DNA of 64,000 nucleotides from Runella sp. (GCA_023254175.1 JALQYJ010000116.1:55429-119428), one strand, 5' to 3'. Positions 24,672 to 33,878 are shown, counted from the stretch's first letter. The notes: generated by a model not told the origin, from the sequence alone. Made by a program: numbers and translations.

Positions 24672-26861
24672 ATGGCAAATATGAGATTTAAGGCCCTTGA
24701 AACGGCCCATAACCGTACGGCAATCAGTGTAGCACCACCCAGCGAAAAAGTGGCCGATTATTACGGTTCATATACTTTCAGTGACGATGTGATGAAGTCG
24801 TTGCTAACTCCCGAAGCCTATTTTAAAGTTTCAAACGCAATCAAATCAGGGTCACGGATTGACCGTGAAATCGCCGACGAAGTTGCTGCCGCCATGAAGT
24901 CATGGGCAACTTCCAAAGGCGCAACGCACTATACCCACTGGTTTCAACCACTTACAGGTGGAACTGCCGAAAAACACGATGCTTTTTTTGATGTTACCTC
25001 ACAAGGCAAAGCTATTGAGAAGTTTAAGGGAAGCGCGTTGGTTCAACAAGAACCTGATGCTTCTTCTTTTCCGAGCGGGGGCTTACGGGCAACTTTCGAA
25101 GCACGTGGCTACACGGGTTGGGACCCAAGCTCTCCCGCCTTTTTGATGGACAACGGCGCTGGGGGAAAAACCCTTTGTATCCCATCGGTTTTCATTTCTT
25201 ACACGGGTGAAGCACTGGATTATAAAACGCCCATCTTGCGCGCTCTTCACGTCCTCGACAAAGCCGCGACGGCCGTCATGTATTACTTCGACCGAAATGT
25301 GGAAAAAGTAACAGCAACGCTCGGCGCCGAACAAGAATATTTTTTGGTGGACAAGGCCCTTTACTACGCTCGTCCCGACTTAATGATGTCGGGACGAACG
25401 GTTTTTGGGCACTCACCCGCCAAAGGCCAACAGCTTGAAGACCACTACTTTGGTTCGATTCCGCCTCGCGTCAATGCCTTCATGGTCGATTTCGAATACG
25501 AAGCATGGAAACTTGGAATTCCTGTGCGTACACGTCACAATGAGGTAGCTCCTGGGCAATTTGAATGCGCTCCTACCTTCGAAGAACTCAACTTAGCCAT
25601 CGATCATAACGCGCTTTTGATGGACTTGATGCACAAAGTAGCCGAAAAGCATAATTTCAAAGTTCTTTTCCACGAAAAACCGTTTGCGGGTATCAATGGT
25701 AGTGGAAAACATAACAACTGGTCGATGATGACCGATACAGGGGTAAACTTGCTGGCCCCCAGCAGCAAACCCAAAGAAACACTCCGCTTCTTAACGTTTA
25801 TGATGAATACCGTGAAAGCAGTGCACGACCATGCCGATTTGTTGCGAGCGTCGATTGCTTCCGCGGGTAACGAATACCGTTTGGGTGCCAATGAAGCTCC
25901 TCCCGCAATTGTGTCTGTATTCCTTGGAGATGAACTCATTCGCTTGCTAGAAACCCTTGAAAGCCGCGGCGAAATACAACTTGAGAAAGGTGATAACGTC
26001 TTCTATAAACTTGGTATCACTCGCACTCCTCCTTTGATGCGCGACAATACCGACCGCAACCGTACTTCGCCTTTTGCATTTACGGGGAATAAGTTTGAGT
26101 ACCGTGCCGTTGGGGGAAGTGCCAATAGTGCCTCACCGATGATTATTCTCAATACGATTGTTGCAAACCAATTGCAAGAGTTTCGGAAAGAACTTGAGGC
26201 TCGCCTCGAAACAGGTGAAAAGAAAGAGCTAGCAATTGTCGATATTCTGAAAAATTATTATCGTCAGACTAAACGGATTTTATTCCAAGGTAACGGCTAT
26301 TCGGACAATTGGGTACAGGAAGCGGCTAGCCGCGGTCTTACTAACATTGCCTCAACTCCTGTGGCCCTTGGTAAATATATTGAGCCTTCTGCCATTGCGG
26401 TGCTTGAAAAAATGGGGGTATTGACCGAACGCGAAATACACGCTCGCTACGAAATTGAATTGGAAAATTACATCAAAAAAGTACAGATTGAATCACGAGT
26501 GATTGGCGATTTAGCCCTCAACCACGTCGTATCTACTGCCGTAAAATACCAATTTCAATTGGCTCAAACAGCCAAAGCTTTGGTTGAGCTAGACCTTATC
26601 AAAGAAGCACAACCGTTAAAGGAATTGATTCGAGAAGTATCTCAACGGGTTCTGACCATTAAACAGGCCGTTGATGCCATGACTGAGGCCCGTAAAAAAG
26701 CGAACAACACAGAAGACCTCGTGGAGCGTGCCGTTTTGTACGGTTCGGAAATCAAAGAGTATTTCGAGAAGATTCGCTACGAAGTCGATAAACTCGAACT
26801 TCTCATCGACGACGAAGACTGGCCGCTCGTTAAGTACCGCGAGATGCTTTTTGTAAAATAA
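24672..26861 (+). CDS. glnN: glutamine synthetase type III
   Basis: A 729-residue protein, the length of the GSIII (GlnN) class common in Bacteroidota and much longer than GSI. Catalytic blocks include AEQEYFLVDKALY (metal Glu), RHNEVAPGQFE, NGSGKHNNWSM and NRTSPFAFTGNKFE. It makes glutamine from glutamate, ammonia and ATP in the cytoplasm. A long helical C-terminal region (about 590-729) is typical of GSIII. No glutamate synthase or PII gene is adjacent. A hairpin at 26876-26906 follows. Confidence 0.96.
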   Translation: MANMRFKALETAHNRTAISVAPPSEKVADYYGSYTFSDDVMKSLLTPEAYFKVSNAIKSGSRIDREIADEVAAAMKSWATSKGATHYTHWFQPLTGGTAEKHDAFFDVTSQGKAIEKFKGSALVQQEPDASSFPSGGLRATFEARGYTGWDPSSPAFLMDNGAGGKTLCIPSVFISYTGEALDYKTPILRALHVLDKAATAVMYYFDRNVEKVTATLGAEQEYFLVDKALYYARPDLMMSGRTVFGHSPAKGQQLEDHYFGSIPPRVNAFMVDFEYEAWKLGIPVRTRHNEVAPGQFECAPTFEELNLAIDHNALLMDLMHKVAEKHNFKVLFHEKPFAGINGSGKHNNWSMMTDTGVNLLAPSSKPKETLRFLTFMMNTVKAVHDHADLLRASIASAGNEYRLGANEAPPAIVSVFLGDELIRLLETLESRGEIQLEKGDNVFYKLGITRTPPLMRDNTDRNRTSPFAFTGNKFEYRAVGGSANSASPMIILNTIVANQLQEFRKELEARLETGEKKELAIVDILKNYYRQTKRILFQGNGYSDNWVQEAASRGLTNIASTPVALGKYIEPSAIAVLEKMGVLTEREIHARYEIELENYIKKVQIESRVIGDLALNHVVSTAVKYQFQLAQTAKALVELDLIKEAQPLKELIREVSQRVLTIKQAVDAMTEARKKANNTEDLVERAVLYGSEIKEYFEKIRYEVDKLELLIDDEDWPLVKYREMLFVK

Positions 26862-26863
26862 AT

Positions 26864-26871
26864 TAATTTTG
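26864..26871 (+). promoter_or_regulatory. candidate -7 box of nuoA
   Basis: TAATTTTG fits TAnnTTTG and lies about 60 bases before the nuoA ATG. No -33 element was found. Confidence 0.3.
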
Positions 26872-26875
26872 TCCA

Positions 26876-26906
26876 TCTTCCCGAAAATTTGAACCTTTCG
26901 GGAAGA
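26876..26906 (+). terminator. hairpin between glnN and nuoA
   Basis: A perfect 11-bp stem TCTTCCCGAAA / TTTCGGGAAGA with a 9-base loop, followed by a short TTTA. It may end glnN transcription; it would also sit at the very start of a nuoA leader made from the 26864 box. Confidence 0.5.
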
Positions 26907-26930
26907 TTTAGACGTGCTACCTTCACAACT

Positions 26931-27404
26931 ATGGTTTCAGAATTTGGGGTTATACTTTTGTTCATCTTTGCTGCAATAGCGCTCATCGTTGTTATGCTCA
27001 CGCTGGCAAAAGTGATACGACCGCATCGTCCAAACGAGGAAAAACTAACAACCTACGAGTCAGGCGAAGACCCACTTGGCAATGCTAATATTCAGTTCAA
27101 TGTACGATTTTATGTCATTGCCATTATCTTCTTATTATTTGAAGTAGAGCTCATCTTTTTGTTTCCTTGGGCTGTCGTATTTGGTCAAGAAAACCTGATT
27201 CGTCAAACGGATGGCCTTTGGGGATGGTTTTCGCTCATAGAAATGTCTCTATTCGTCGGAATTCTCATTTTAGGACTGGCTTACGCTTGGAGTAAAGGTT
27301 ATTTAGATTGGGTACGCCCACGTCCTCAAACTCCCTCCGTTTCAACGAAAGTACCTCCTCAGCTTTACCAAAAAGTTAACGAAAAATACGCTGTAAAAAG
27401 ATAA
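26931..27404 (+). CDS. nuoA: NADH-quinone oxidoreductase subunit A
   Basis: A 157-residue membrane subunit of respiratory complex I with three hydrophobic segments (about 5-30, 60-85 and 95-120). The conserved loop KLTTYESGEDPLGNANIQFNVRFY between the first and second helices identifies NuoA. The ATG at 26931 (MVSEFGVILL) is favoured over an upstream in-frame start that would add 14 polar residues. No nuoB follows; instead a strong terminator ends the unit after this single gene, so the rest of complex I must be elsewhere. Confidence 0.92.
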   Translation: MVSEFGVILLFIFAAIALIVVMLTLAKVIRPHRPNEEKLTTYESGEDPLGNANIQFNVRFYVIAIIFLLFEVELIFLFPWAVVFGQENLIRQTDGLWGWFSLIEMSLFVGILILGLAYAWSKGYLDWVRPRPQTPSVSTKVPPQLYQKVNEKYAVKR

Positions 27405-27418
27405 GCTTCTCGGCAAAG

Positions 27419-27456
27419 AAAAAGCCCTCTAGATGTGCATCTTAGAGGGCTTTTTT
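27419..27456 (+). terminator. bidirectional terminator between nuoA and the FKBP gene
   Basis: GCCCTCTA (27424-27431) pairs with TAGAGGGC (27443-27450), with an additional GAT/ATC pairing inside, six T after and five A before. It can serve both convergent genes. Confidence 0.85.
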
Positions 27457-27473
27457 AGGGGTATTATCCAACT

Positions 27474-27905
27474 CTAATTGATACCTACCAACTCAATTTC
27501 AAACACCAAATCTTGTCCTGCTAGCGGATGATTTGCGTCTACGATAATCTCTGCGTCAGTTACCTGAACCACTGTCACAGGGATTGGCTGAGGATTTCCG
27601 TCTTGGTGCATATTCAACTGCATCCCTATTTCAAACGGAATATCGTCAGGAAGTTCCGAACGGTTAAAAGGCAAAATGAGTTCGTCCTGTGCTGGACCGT
27701 ACGCTTCCTCTACTGGAATTTGTACCGTTTTTTTATCACCAATGGTCATTCCCTGAATTCCATTATCAAACCCTGGAATCACCATACCCGAGCCTAATTG
27801 AAATTGCAAAGGTTCGCGTCCTTCTGACGAGTCAAACAAAGTGCCGTCAGTCAACGTTCCTTTGTAGTGTACCTGTACGGTATCACCTGATTTTGCTACA
27901 CTCAT
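27474..27905 (-). CDS. FKBP-type peptidyl-prolyl isomerase, SlyD-like
   Basis: A 143-residue protein with the FKBP motif VHYKGTLTDGTLFDSS, GSGMVIPGFDNGIQGM and VEEAYGPAQDE, followed by an inserted flap domain as in SlyD. There is no signal peptide, so it is cytoplasmic. The histidine-rich metal-binding tail of E. coli SlyD is absent. It catalyses proline cis-trans isomerisation and may act as a chaperone. It follows proS by 26 bases on the same strand, so the two are probably co-transcribed. Confidence 0.9.
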   Translation of the reverse strand: MSVAKSGDTVQVHYKGTLTDGTLFDSSEGREPLQFQLGSGMVIPGFDNGIQGMTIGDKKTVQIPVEEAYGPAQDELILPFNRSELPDDIPFEIGMQLNMHQDGNPQPIPVTVVQVTDAEIIVDANHPLAGQDLVFEIELVGIN

Positions 27906-27931
27906 GTTATTTGTTTGTTAAGTAATTTCTC

Positions 27932-29407
27932 TTAGTACGCTCTTGCAAACAATACTCTGCGGGTTGAAGGCTTACCCGTAAGGATACACTTACCTTCCTC
28001 CTCTGGAGCATTATATGGAATGCAACGAATAGTAGCTTTAGTCTCGTCTTTAATGCGGTCTTCCGTTTCAGAAGTACCATCCCAGTGCGCCAACACAAAT
28101 CCGCTCTTTTCGTCAAGAACTTGTTTAAACTCTTCGTAAGTATCTACCTTGTGCGTATTTGCTTCACGGAAAGCAAGGGCTTTTTGATAAATATTTTGTT
28201 GAATGTCTTCCAATAATTTTTCGATGTATTCTACAATTCCATCAAGTGCAACGGTCGTTTTTTCTTTGGTATCGCGACGGGCAATTTCCACCGTACCGTT
28301 TTCTAAATCACGCGCTCCCATTGCCAAACGCACAGGTACCCCACGAAGCTCATATTCGGCAAATTTCCAACCAGGTTTGTTCGCGTCCGAATCATCGAAT
28401 TTAACGCTAATTCCGATGCGCTTTAAGCCCTTCATAATTTCTTGTACTTTTTCAGAAATGTGAGCTAATTGCTCTTCACTGCGATAAATAGGCACAATAA
28501 CCACCTGAATAGGAGCAAGTTTAGGTGGCAATATCAAGCCTGAGTCATCTGAATGGGCCATTACAAGCGCGCCCATCATACGTGTACTCAAGCCCCACGA
28601 TGTTCCCCATACATATTCTAAGCCTCCACCTTTGCTTTGGAATTTTACATCAAATGCCTTCGCAAAGTTTTGGCCCAAGAAATGTGAAGTACCCGCTTGA
28701 AGAGCCTTTCCGTCTTGCATCATGGCTTCGATACACAATGTTTCTTCTGCTCCTGCAAAACGTTCGTTAGCAGTTTTGTATCCTTTTACTACAGGCAACG
28801 CCATCCACTCCTCCGCAAAACGAGCGTACACTTCTAACATTTGGCGCGTTTCGGCCATTGCTTCCTCCGAGGTCGCGTGTGCAGTGTGGCCTTCTTGCCA
28901 AAGAAACTCGGCCGTACGCAAAAACAAACGCGTGCGCATTTCCCAACGAACCACGTTCGCCCATTGGTTGATAAGTAACGGTAAATCGCGGTATGACTGT
29001 ATCCAGTTTTTATACGTACTCCAAATCACCGTTTCTGACGTTGGGCGTACAATAAGTTCTTCTTCAAGCTTTGCCTCTGGGTCTACAATCACTCCGCTAC
29101 CGTCAGGCGCATTTTTGAGGCGGTAGTGCGTTACCACCGCACATTCTTTCGCAAAGCCTTCCACGTGGCTTGCTTCTTTACTTAAATACGATTTGGGAAT
29201 AAAAAGGGGAAAGTAAGCATTGGTATGCCCCGTTTCTTTGAACATATCGTCAAGGGCACGTTGCATTTTTTCCCAAATTGAAAAGCCGTATGGTTTAATC
29301 ACCATACAGCCTCTTACGGCCGAGTTTTCGGCCAAATCCGCCCTTTTAACTAATTCGTTGTACCACTCAGAATAATTATCGCTACGACTTGGAATCGCGT
29401 TTGCCAT
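27932..29407 (-). CDS. proS: proline--tRNA ligase (short, archaeal/eukaryal type)
   Basis: A 491-residue class II synthetase. The sequence opens with [25 protein letters not shown] helix, followed by VRPTSE (motif 2 region), [10 protein letters not shown] and the mixed Gly-rich strand before the anticodon-binding domain (QVVIVPIYR). The absence of the INS editing domain and presence of the C-terminal zinc-domain-like extension place it in the archaeal-type (ProS3) group common in Bacteroidota. It charges tRNA-Pro. It is the first gene of a probable operon with the FKBP gene. Confidence 0.95.
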   Translation of the reverse strand: MANAIPSRSDNYSEWYNELVKRADLAENSAVRGCMVIKPYGFSIWEKMQRALDDMFKETGHTNAYFPLFIPKSYLSKEASHVEGFAKECAVVTHYRLKNAPDGSGVIVDPEAKLEEELIVRPTSETVIWSTYKNWIQSYRDLPLLINQWANVVRWEMRTRLFLRTAEFLWQEGHTAHATSEEAMAETRQMLEVYARFAEEWMALPVVKGYKTANERFAGAEETLCIEAMMQDGKALQAGTSHFLGQNFAKAFDVKFQSKGGGLEYVWGTSWGLSTRMMGALVMAHSDDSGLILPPKLAPIQVVIVPIYRSEEQLAHISEKVQEIMKGLKRIGISVKFDDSDANKPGWKFAEYELRGVPVRLAMGARDLENGTVEIARRDTKEKTTVALDGIVEYIEKLLEDIQQNIYQKALAFREANTHKVDTYEEFKQVLDEKSGFVLAHWDGTSETEDRIKDETKATIRCIPYNAPEEEGKCILTGKPSTRRVLFARAY

Positions 29408-29795
29408 CGTTGTATTTGTTACAGGTTTTACTCTTGAACTTTACAGTTTTATCGCTTGTATTTAGATTCGAAAGAAAAAATGAAAGTTTGTTTAAAAAAA
29501 ACGCAAAAAATAACTTCTTGTTGATTATCAAATACTTAAACGTACATTTTACACCCATCTTTTCTACCTGCTAATAATCAAACATTTGTACATTTGAGTG
29601 TAAACTTGACATTTATAATTCTTTGATTTTCAGCATTTTTGCCAAGAATAACTCGTTAGTTTTTTTACAAAAAATTCTTGCAAAGATACTTTTTTATCCT
29701 AAATTTGTGACGAAACTGAATCAGAATCCATCAAAATAGCGTTTTAGAGGTAGTAAGGACTGATTTGTGTCTAATCTTTAAACATTTTGAACACC
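29408..29795. other. divergent AT-rich promoter region
   Basis: A 388-base spacer between leftward proS and the rightward lipoprotein gene. It contains one convincing rightward promoter (29678-29707). No reading frame or strong hairpin was seen. Confidence 0.5.
29678..29707 (+). promoter_or_regulatory. Bacteroidota-type promoter of the lipoprotein gene
   Basis: TTG (29678-29680), 19 bases, TAAATTTG (29700-29707). The start would be near 29714, giving a leader of about 80 bases. Confidence 0.55.
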
Positions 29796-31073
29796 ATGAA
29801 AACCCTTCGTTCACTCACCCTTTTATCGGCCATTGGCTTGATGGGATTGTGGGGTTGTAGCTCCAAACAATACACTACCCAAGACGATGCTGAGTACGAT
29901 GACTTGTACGGAAATTCGTCAAGTACCGTAGTTGCTATGGCCAGCCGCACCAACGAACAATCTTTTGACTCCCGTAATCTTAATCCTGATTTTCGCCCAG
30001 GTCAACCATCAAACAATGATAGCCAAGACGATTATTATGATGAGTCATATTTAAGCTCACGCGGAGTTACGCGTAATTTAGGACCAAATGCAGGCTATAA
30101 TGCTGGTTTTGCCGATGGCTACAGTTCTGCCTACAACAATCTTAGTTGGGGCAATTACTGGAATTCTCCTTGGCGTAGCGGCTTCAACACCTGGAATAGC
30201 TGGAATTATTCACCTTCCTTCATGTTAGGTTTGGGCTATGGGCTTGGTGGCTGGGGTTATTCAAATTTTTATAATCCTTATCAGTGGAATAGCTGGGGAC
30301 AGAGCTATGCTTGGAACGACCCCTTCTTCGGGTCACCTTGGGGGTCTTCTTATGGTTACGGCTGGAATTCGTTCAATAGTGGTTGGTACTCACCTTGGGG
30401 TTACAATTCTGGAAACTTCTGGGGTAATAGTGGCTATTGGAACAGTAATTCATGGTATAATGGACCAACCAATAACATCCAAATCGTAGATAATCGTCGC
30501 CGCCCTGGCACTGACTACTATAACCGAGTAGATCGTTCATCGAACGCTTACAACAGTAATACAAATAACAGTCCGCGTTACACCAACGAAGGACGTCGCC
30601 AAGGCTACGACCCAACTGATCGTTCGTCGACGTACAGCAACGGAAATTCATCTACTAGCGACTCCTATTACTCTCGCCCACGCGGAGGAGCCAACCGCTC
30701 ATACGATGGTTATTCTTCAAGTAATAGTGGACGTGCTAGCAGTGATTATTATTCATCAAATGGTTCTGGCTCAAAATCAAGTTCTTACTCATCAGGAACT
30801 CGCGGAGGTGCGACTCGTTCCTACGGAGAGTCGAGCAACAACAGTACTTACAATAACCAACGTTCTTATAGCAACAATTCATCGAGCAGCAACAATAATA
30901 GCAGTTGGAGTAATAACAATAGCGGGAACAACAGCGGGCGTAGCAGCAGTAGCTGGGGCGATAGTGGTGCATCTCGTAGCAGTAGCTCAAGTTGGAGCAG
31001 TGGTAGTTCATCAAGTGGTAGTAGCAGCGGCTCAAGTGGCTCATCTAGCTCTGGCTCACGTGGTCCACGTTAA
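29796..31073 (+). CDS. Ser/Asn/Gly/Tyr-rich lipoprotein
   Basis: A 425-residue protein. The N-terminus is a lipoprotein signal with lipobox LWGC (Cys at about residue 22). A more complex domain rich in Trp, Asn, Tyr and Gly (about 95-235, with many NSW/GYG words) follows. The last ~190 residues are almost only Ser, Asn, Gly, Tyr and Arg, ending in a poly-Ser/Gly tail. It is therefore probably surface-exposed and unfolded or self-associating. Bacteroidota genomes often have such a gene beside an OmpP1/FadL porin, as here. Function is unknown. The ATG at 29796 was preferred over an upstream TTG. Confidence 0.75.
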   Translation: MKTLRSLTLLSAIGLMGLWGCSSKQYTTQDDAEYDDLYGNSSSTVVAMASRTNEQSFDSRNLNPDFRPGQPSNNDSQDDYYDESYLSSRGVTRNLGPNAGYNAGFADGYSSAYNNLSWGNYWNSPWRSGFNTWNSWNYSPSFMLGLGYGLGGWGYSNFYNPYQWNSWGQSYAWNDPFFGSPWGSSYGYGWNSFNSGWYSPWGYNSGNFWGNSGYWNSNSWYNGPTNNIQIVDNRRRPGTDYYNRVDRSSNAYNSNTNNSPRYTNEGRRQGYDPTDRSSTYSNGNSSTSDSYYSRPRGGANRSYDGYSSSNSGRASSDYYSSNGSGSKSSSYSSGTRGGATRSYGESSNNSTYNNQRSYSNNSSSSNNNSSWSNNNSGNNSGRSSSSWGDSGASRSSSSSWSSGSSSSGSSSGSSGSSSSGSRGPR

Positions 31074-31146
31074 TAGTTAAACACAAGAATTCTCTCAATA
31101 GAATCCCCCTTTTCAAGAATGTCTTTTACATTTGTTGAAATACCCA

Positions 31147-31179
31147 AACCTCGCTATTTAAACAATAGCGAGGTTTTTT
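31147..31179 (+). terminator. intrinsic terminator between lipoprotein and porin genes
   Basis: AACCTCGCTATT (31147-31158) pairs perfectly with 31164-31175, 5-base loop, followed by T-run. Confidence 0.9.
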
Positions 31180-31222
31180 GTGAATTATAAATGTACTTTT
31201 AACAATTTTATTTCTACCTGCC

Positions 31223-32800
31223 ATGAAAAACCGTCCAGTCGTATGGGGAATCTTGCTTGGGTTAGCAGCTTCTTCCCAAACCTACGCCCAAAGTCGTCTG
31301 TATTCAAATACCGCCATGCAATTATCGAGCATTACTCAAAACGGCACAGCCCGTTTCCAAGGAGTGGGAGGTAATCATGCGGCACTGGGTGGAGATGCCA
31401 GCAATATTTTCGGCAACCCTGCGGGTATTGCCTTTTTTAACCGCTCCGAAATTAGCCTTAGTCCCTCCTTTTATAACATAAGCAATGAAGCTTCTTATAT
31501 CGGGAGTACGCAAAATCAGCAGAAATTCAACCCTAATTTATCGCAATTTTCGCTCATCTTAGCAGGTAATCCACAAGGTTATAACCGCGAATGGCGTCGA
31601 ACCTCTTTCGGAATCAGTTATTCGCGACAAGTCAACGCCAACAATGCTTTTACCTACAATGGTACCAATAACCGTAGTTCGATGATTGATAACATCGCCC
31701 AACTTGCTACTGGCCTTTCGGTAAAAACATTGGAGGATGAGTACAACAATGGCCGCCCCTTCTCTATTGAATCAGCCTTCTACAATTTGTACCAAATTGA
31801 CCCACTTTCGGCTACGGGTCCCTACCGCCGTCCTATTCCCCTTTCTCGCTCTTCGTTTGAGCAAAGTGGTGATATTGAAATAACTGGTGGTTCATCGCAA
31901 TGGACATTTGCCTACGCAGGCAATTACGCCGATAAACTTTACTTAGGAATTTCGGGTGGTTTTTCTCGTCATACCTACATCCGTCGTAATAACTATCAAG
32001 AGCGTTTTGTGAATAGTGGCTCTTTTAGAGGATTAGACTACCGCGAAGATGTGAATATTTCGGGAAGTGGTCTTTTTGTTTCGGCAGGCGTTATTTATAA
32101 GCCTAATGCGCTACTTCAGCTTGGGGCGTCTATTCATAGTCCGACTTTAAGTAATTTACAAATGACTTACCAAGAGGAAGTTGGCGTAGATGTACTGAAC
32201 AATCGAGTACCAGTCTATGACTCAAACGGCAGACCCATCACCAACGCCCAAGGACAGCAAGCCTATGACGATCTTCCTACTAATCGGGTAAATTTAGAAC
32301 CTTATGATTTTGAATATAAGATGCGTACTCCTATGCGAGCTACTGGAGGAATTACCATTTTCATTGGTAAAAAAGGGTTTATTACTGGTAGCGCCGAATA
32401 CGTAGGATACAAAAACATGGGAGTAAGCACTATCGATGACAATCAGTTTAAGACCAATAATAAACGCCTTATTCAATCGTCGTTCAACAACGTTGTTAAT
32501 TTACGAGTTGGTGGCGAAGCACGTCTGGATAAATTTAGAGCACGTGCAGGAGTCGCATTATTTCCCAATGCTTACAATCAGAATTACAACGTAGAGGGCA
32601 ATTTAGACCGCTCAAAATTCCAGTTTTCGGGCGGATTAGGCTATCGTAACGACCAATACTATATTGACTTAGCAGGTACCTATTTGCAAACCAAGGATGC
32701 TTTTGCACCTTATCAGCTCAACGACCCAGCCAATTATTTCTCAGCTAAATTGAATGTAACTTCACTCAATTTTACGGGAACAGTAGGATTGTTTTTCTAA
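31223..32800 (+). CDS. OmpP1/FadL-type outer membrane transporter
   Basis: A 525-residue protein with a signal peptide cleaved after TYAQ. The N-terminal plug-like section has GVGGNHAALGGDASNIFGNPAGIAFF, the hallmark of FadL/OmpP1 porins, which take hydrophobic substrates across the outer membrane. The remainder alternates in beta-barrel fashion and ends with the aromatic residue phenylalanine (TVGLFF), as expected for outer-membrane barrels. It lies behind the lipoprotein gene but is separated from it by a terminator, so it likely has its own promoter. The substrate is unknown, possibly fatty acids or hydrocarbons. Confidence 0.85.
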   Translation: MKNRPVVWGILLGLAASSQTYAQSRLYSNTAMQLSSITQNGTARFQGVGGNHAALGGDASNIFGNPAGIAFFNRSEISLSPSFYNISNEASYIGSTQNQQKFNPNLSQFSLILAGNPQGYNREWRRTSFGISYSRQVNANNAFTYNGTNNRSSMIDNIAQLATGLSVKTLEDEYNNGRPFSIESAFYNLYQIDPLSATGPYRRPIPLSRSSFEQSGDIEITGGSSQWTFAYAGNYADKLYLGISGGFSRHTYIRRNNYQERFVNSGSFRGLDYREDVNISGSGLFVSAGVIYKPNALLQLGASIHSPTLSNLQMTYQEEVGVDVLNNRVPVYDSNGRPITNAQGQQAYDDLPTNRVNLEPYDFEYKMRTPMRATGGITIFIGKKGFITGSAEYVGYKNMGVSTIDDNQFKTNNKRLIQSSFNNVVNLRVGGEARLDKFRARAGVALFPNAYNQNYNVEGNLDRSKFQFSGGLGYRNDQYYIDLAGTYLQTKDAFAPYQLNDPANYFSAKLNVTSLNFTGTVGLFF

Positions 32801-32874
32801 TTGGTATTGATTACTGATTGGTATTTTATTCAAAAATGCGGAACTATTAACAATTTGGCGGAACCATTGGAACA

Positions 32875-32916
32875 CGGATAAAACAGATGCAAGCAACGCA
32901 GAAAAGCCCTTAACGT
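32875..32916. repeat. intergenic repeat-like stretch
   Basis: Contains AACACGGATAAAACAGATG followed by a similar degenerate unit ending CGCAGAAAAG. It resembles the arms of the palindromic element at 13066-13166 and lies in the gap between the porin and the tRNA genes. Confidence 0.3.
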
Positions 32917-33048
32917 CAGTAACAAAGTTAGGGATTACGAATTAGTACAATAGTCGCCTTTAGGAATGAATTTAAAAATACAGGGAGAGTAAAATTGGGC
33001 AGGCAAGATGTAGTGTACTCCTCCCCAAAGGTTCAGCCAAATTTCATA

Positions 33049-33082
33049 AAAAAAGCGAAAAGCTTAGGCTTTCCGCTTTTTT
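33049..33082 (-). terminator. intrinsic terminator of tRNA-Leu
   Basis: A 15-bp stem with one mismatch (33049-33063 with 33068-33082), loop TTAG, with T-run on either strand. It begins just beyond the tRNA-Leu 3' end. Confidence 0.75.
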
Positions 33083-33084
33083 TG

Positions 33085-33170
33085 TACCGAGGACGGGAAT
33101 CGAACCCGTACGAGCGTTTCGGCTCACAGGATTTTAAGTCCTGCGTGTCTACCAGTTCCACCACCTCGGC
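33085..33170 (-). tRNA. tRNA-Leu (anticodon TAA)
   Basis: 86 bases on the minus strand. The acceptor stem GCCGAGG pairs with CCTCGGT; the D arm, an anticodon loop with TAA, a long variable arm (GAGCCGAAACGGCTC) and the T arm GGGTTCGATTCCC are all visible. The class II long variable arm and TAA identify leucine. CCA is not encoded. Confidence 0.96.
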
Positions 33171-33193
33171 AGGGGGTATCCCTTTTTGACAAA

Positions 33194-33218
33194 AAAGCAC
33201 CGTTTTCGGCGGTGCTTT
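33194..33218 (-). terminator. terminator-like hairpin between the two tRNA genes
   Basis: AAAGCACCG (33194-33202) pairs with CGGTGCTTT (33210-33218), 7-base loop, followed on the minus strand by six T. It lies directly after tRNA-Gly and before tRNA-Leu. Confidence 0.65.
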
Positions 33219-33219
33219 G

Positions 33220-33292
33220 AGCGAAAGACGGGGTTCGAACCCGCGACCTCGACCTTGGCAAGGTCGCGCTCTACCAGCTGAGCTACTTTCGC
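33220..33292 (-). tRNA. tRNA-Gly (anticodon GCC)
   Basis: 73 bases on the minus strand. The acceptor stem GCGAAAG pairs with CTTTCGC, D arm AGCTCAGCTGGTAGAGC, anticodon loop TTGCCAA, T arm GGGTTCGAACCCC. CCA is not encoded. Confidence 0.97.
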
Positions 33293-33343
33293 GTTTCTAT
33301 TAAAACTTATATTGGCGAACCGTCTAAGTGTTAATTGGTGGTG

Positions 33344-33374
33344 CAAAAGTAACTCGTTTGGCTATATCACGCAA
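33344..33374 (-). promoter_or_regulatory. promoter of the tRNA unit
   Basis: On the minus strand TTG (33372-33374), exactly 20 bases, then TACTTTTG (33344-33351). The start near 33337 gives about 45 bases before tRNA-Gly. Confidence 0.6.
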
Positions 33375-33564
33375 GTATTTGACCATATTTTTTTTGCATT
33401 TTTTTAAAATTTTTTCCAATCACCTATAAATCAACTAAATACAATAGTGAAATTTTTTAAAGTATTTTACGACCCTTACATTGTATTGACTTCAATATCT
33501 GGCTTTGGAGTCGAGTAGATCTGCGACTTTACCAGAATAATTTACCTGGTTACTTAAAGCTCAA

Positions 33565-33858
33565 TTACTGACGAAATGCTTTTACGTCAACTCGGCGGTT
33601 TTGTTGGCACCCTTTCTCTGTAGCATTGCTTGCCGCAGGGGCAAATTTGGCAAGGCCCGCTACGTCTGGACAAGAATCATCGTTATCGCAAATTTCGTCA
33701 CCATCAATATCAGAGTTCATTTTTACTGAACCTGGTTGAGTAGGGCACGCATCTTTTTCATCAGCAATACCATCGCGGTCGGTGTCTTTTTTGTCAAAAC
33801 GATAGGCGATAGAGACTAGCGCTGCTGCTTTACGCTTAAAGCTAACAGAACGCGAGGC
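33565..33858 (-). pseudogene. remnant of an OmpA-family protein with TSP3 repeats
   Basis: An open frame of 97 codons without a start and with a TAA just upstream. It begins with a barrel-end-like SIAYRFDKK, then thrombospondin type 3 calcium-binding repeats (DTDRDGIADEKDACPTQPG, DIDGDEICDNDDSCPDVAG). It then jumps to ATEKGCQQNRRVDVKAF, which looks like the extreme C-terminus of an OmpA peptidoglycan-binding domain. Nearly all of the OmpA domain and the N-terminal barrel are missing. The best reading is a gene broken by deletions. It is followed leftward by AT-rich sequence and the tRNA genes. Confidence 0.7.
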
Positions 33859-33878
33859 TTAAATACCAAAACTAACCA

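Noticed and set aside
30706..31080. Overlapping frames in the Ser/Asn-rich gene tail
   Set aside because: Low-complexity codons generate long open frames in other registers; their products are simple repeats of Val, Ala and Ile, or of Cys, Tyr and Ser, with no domain.
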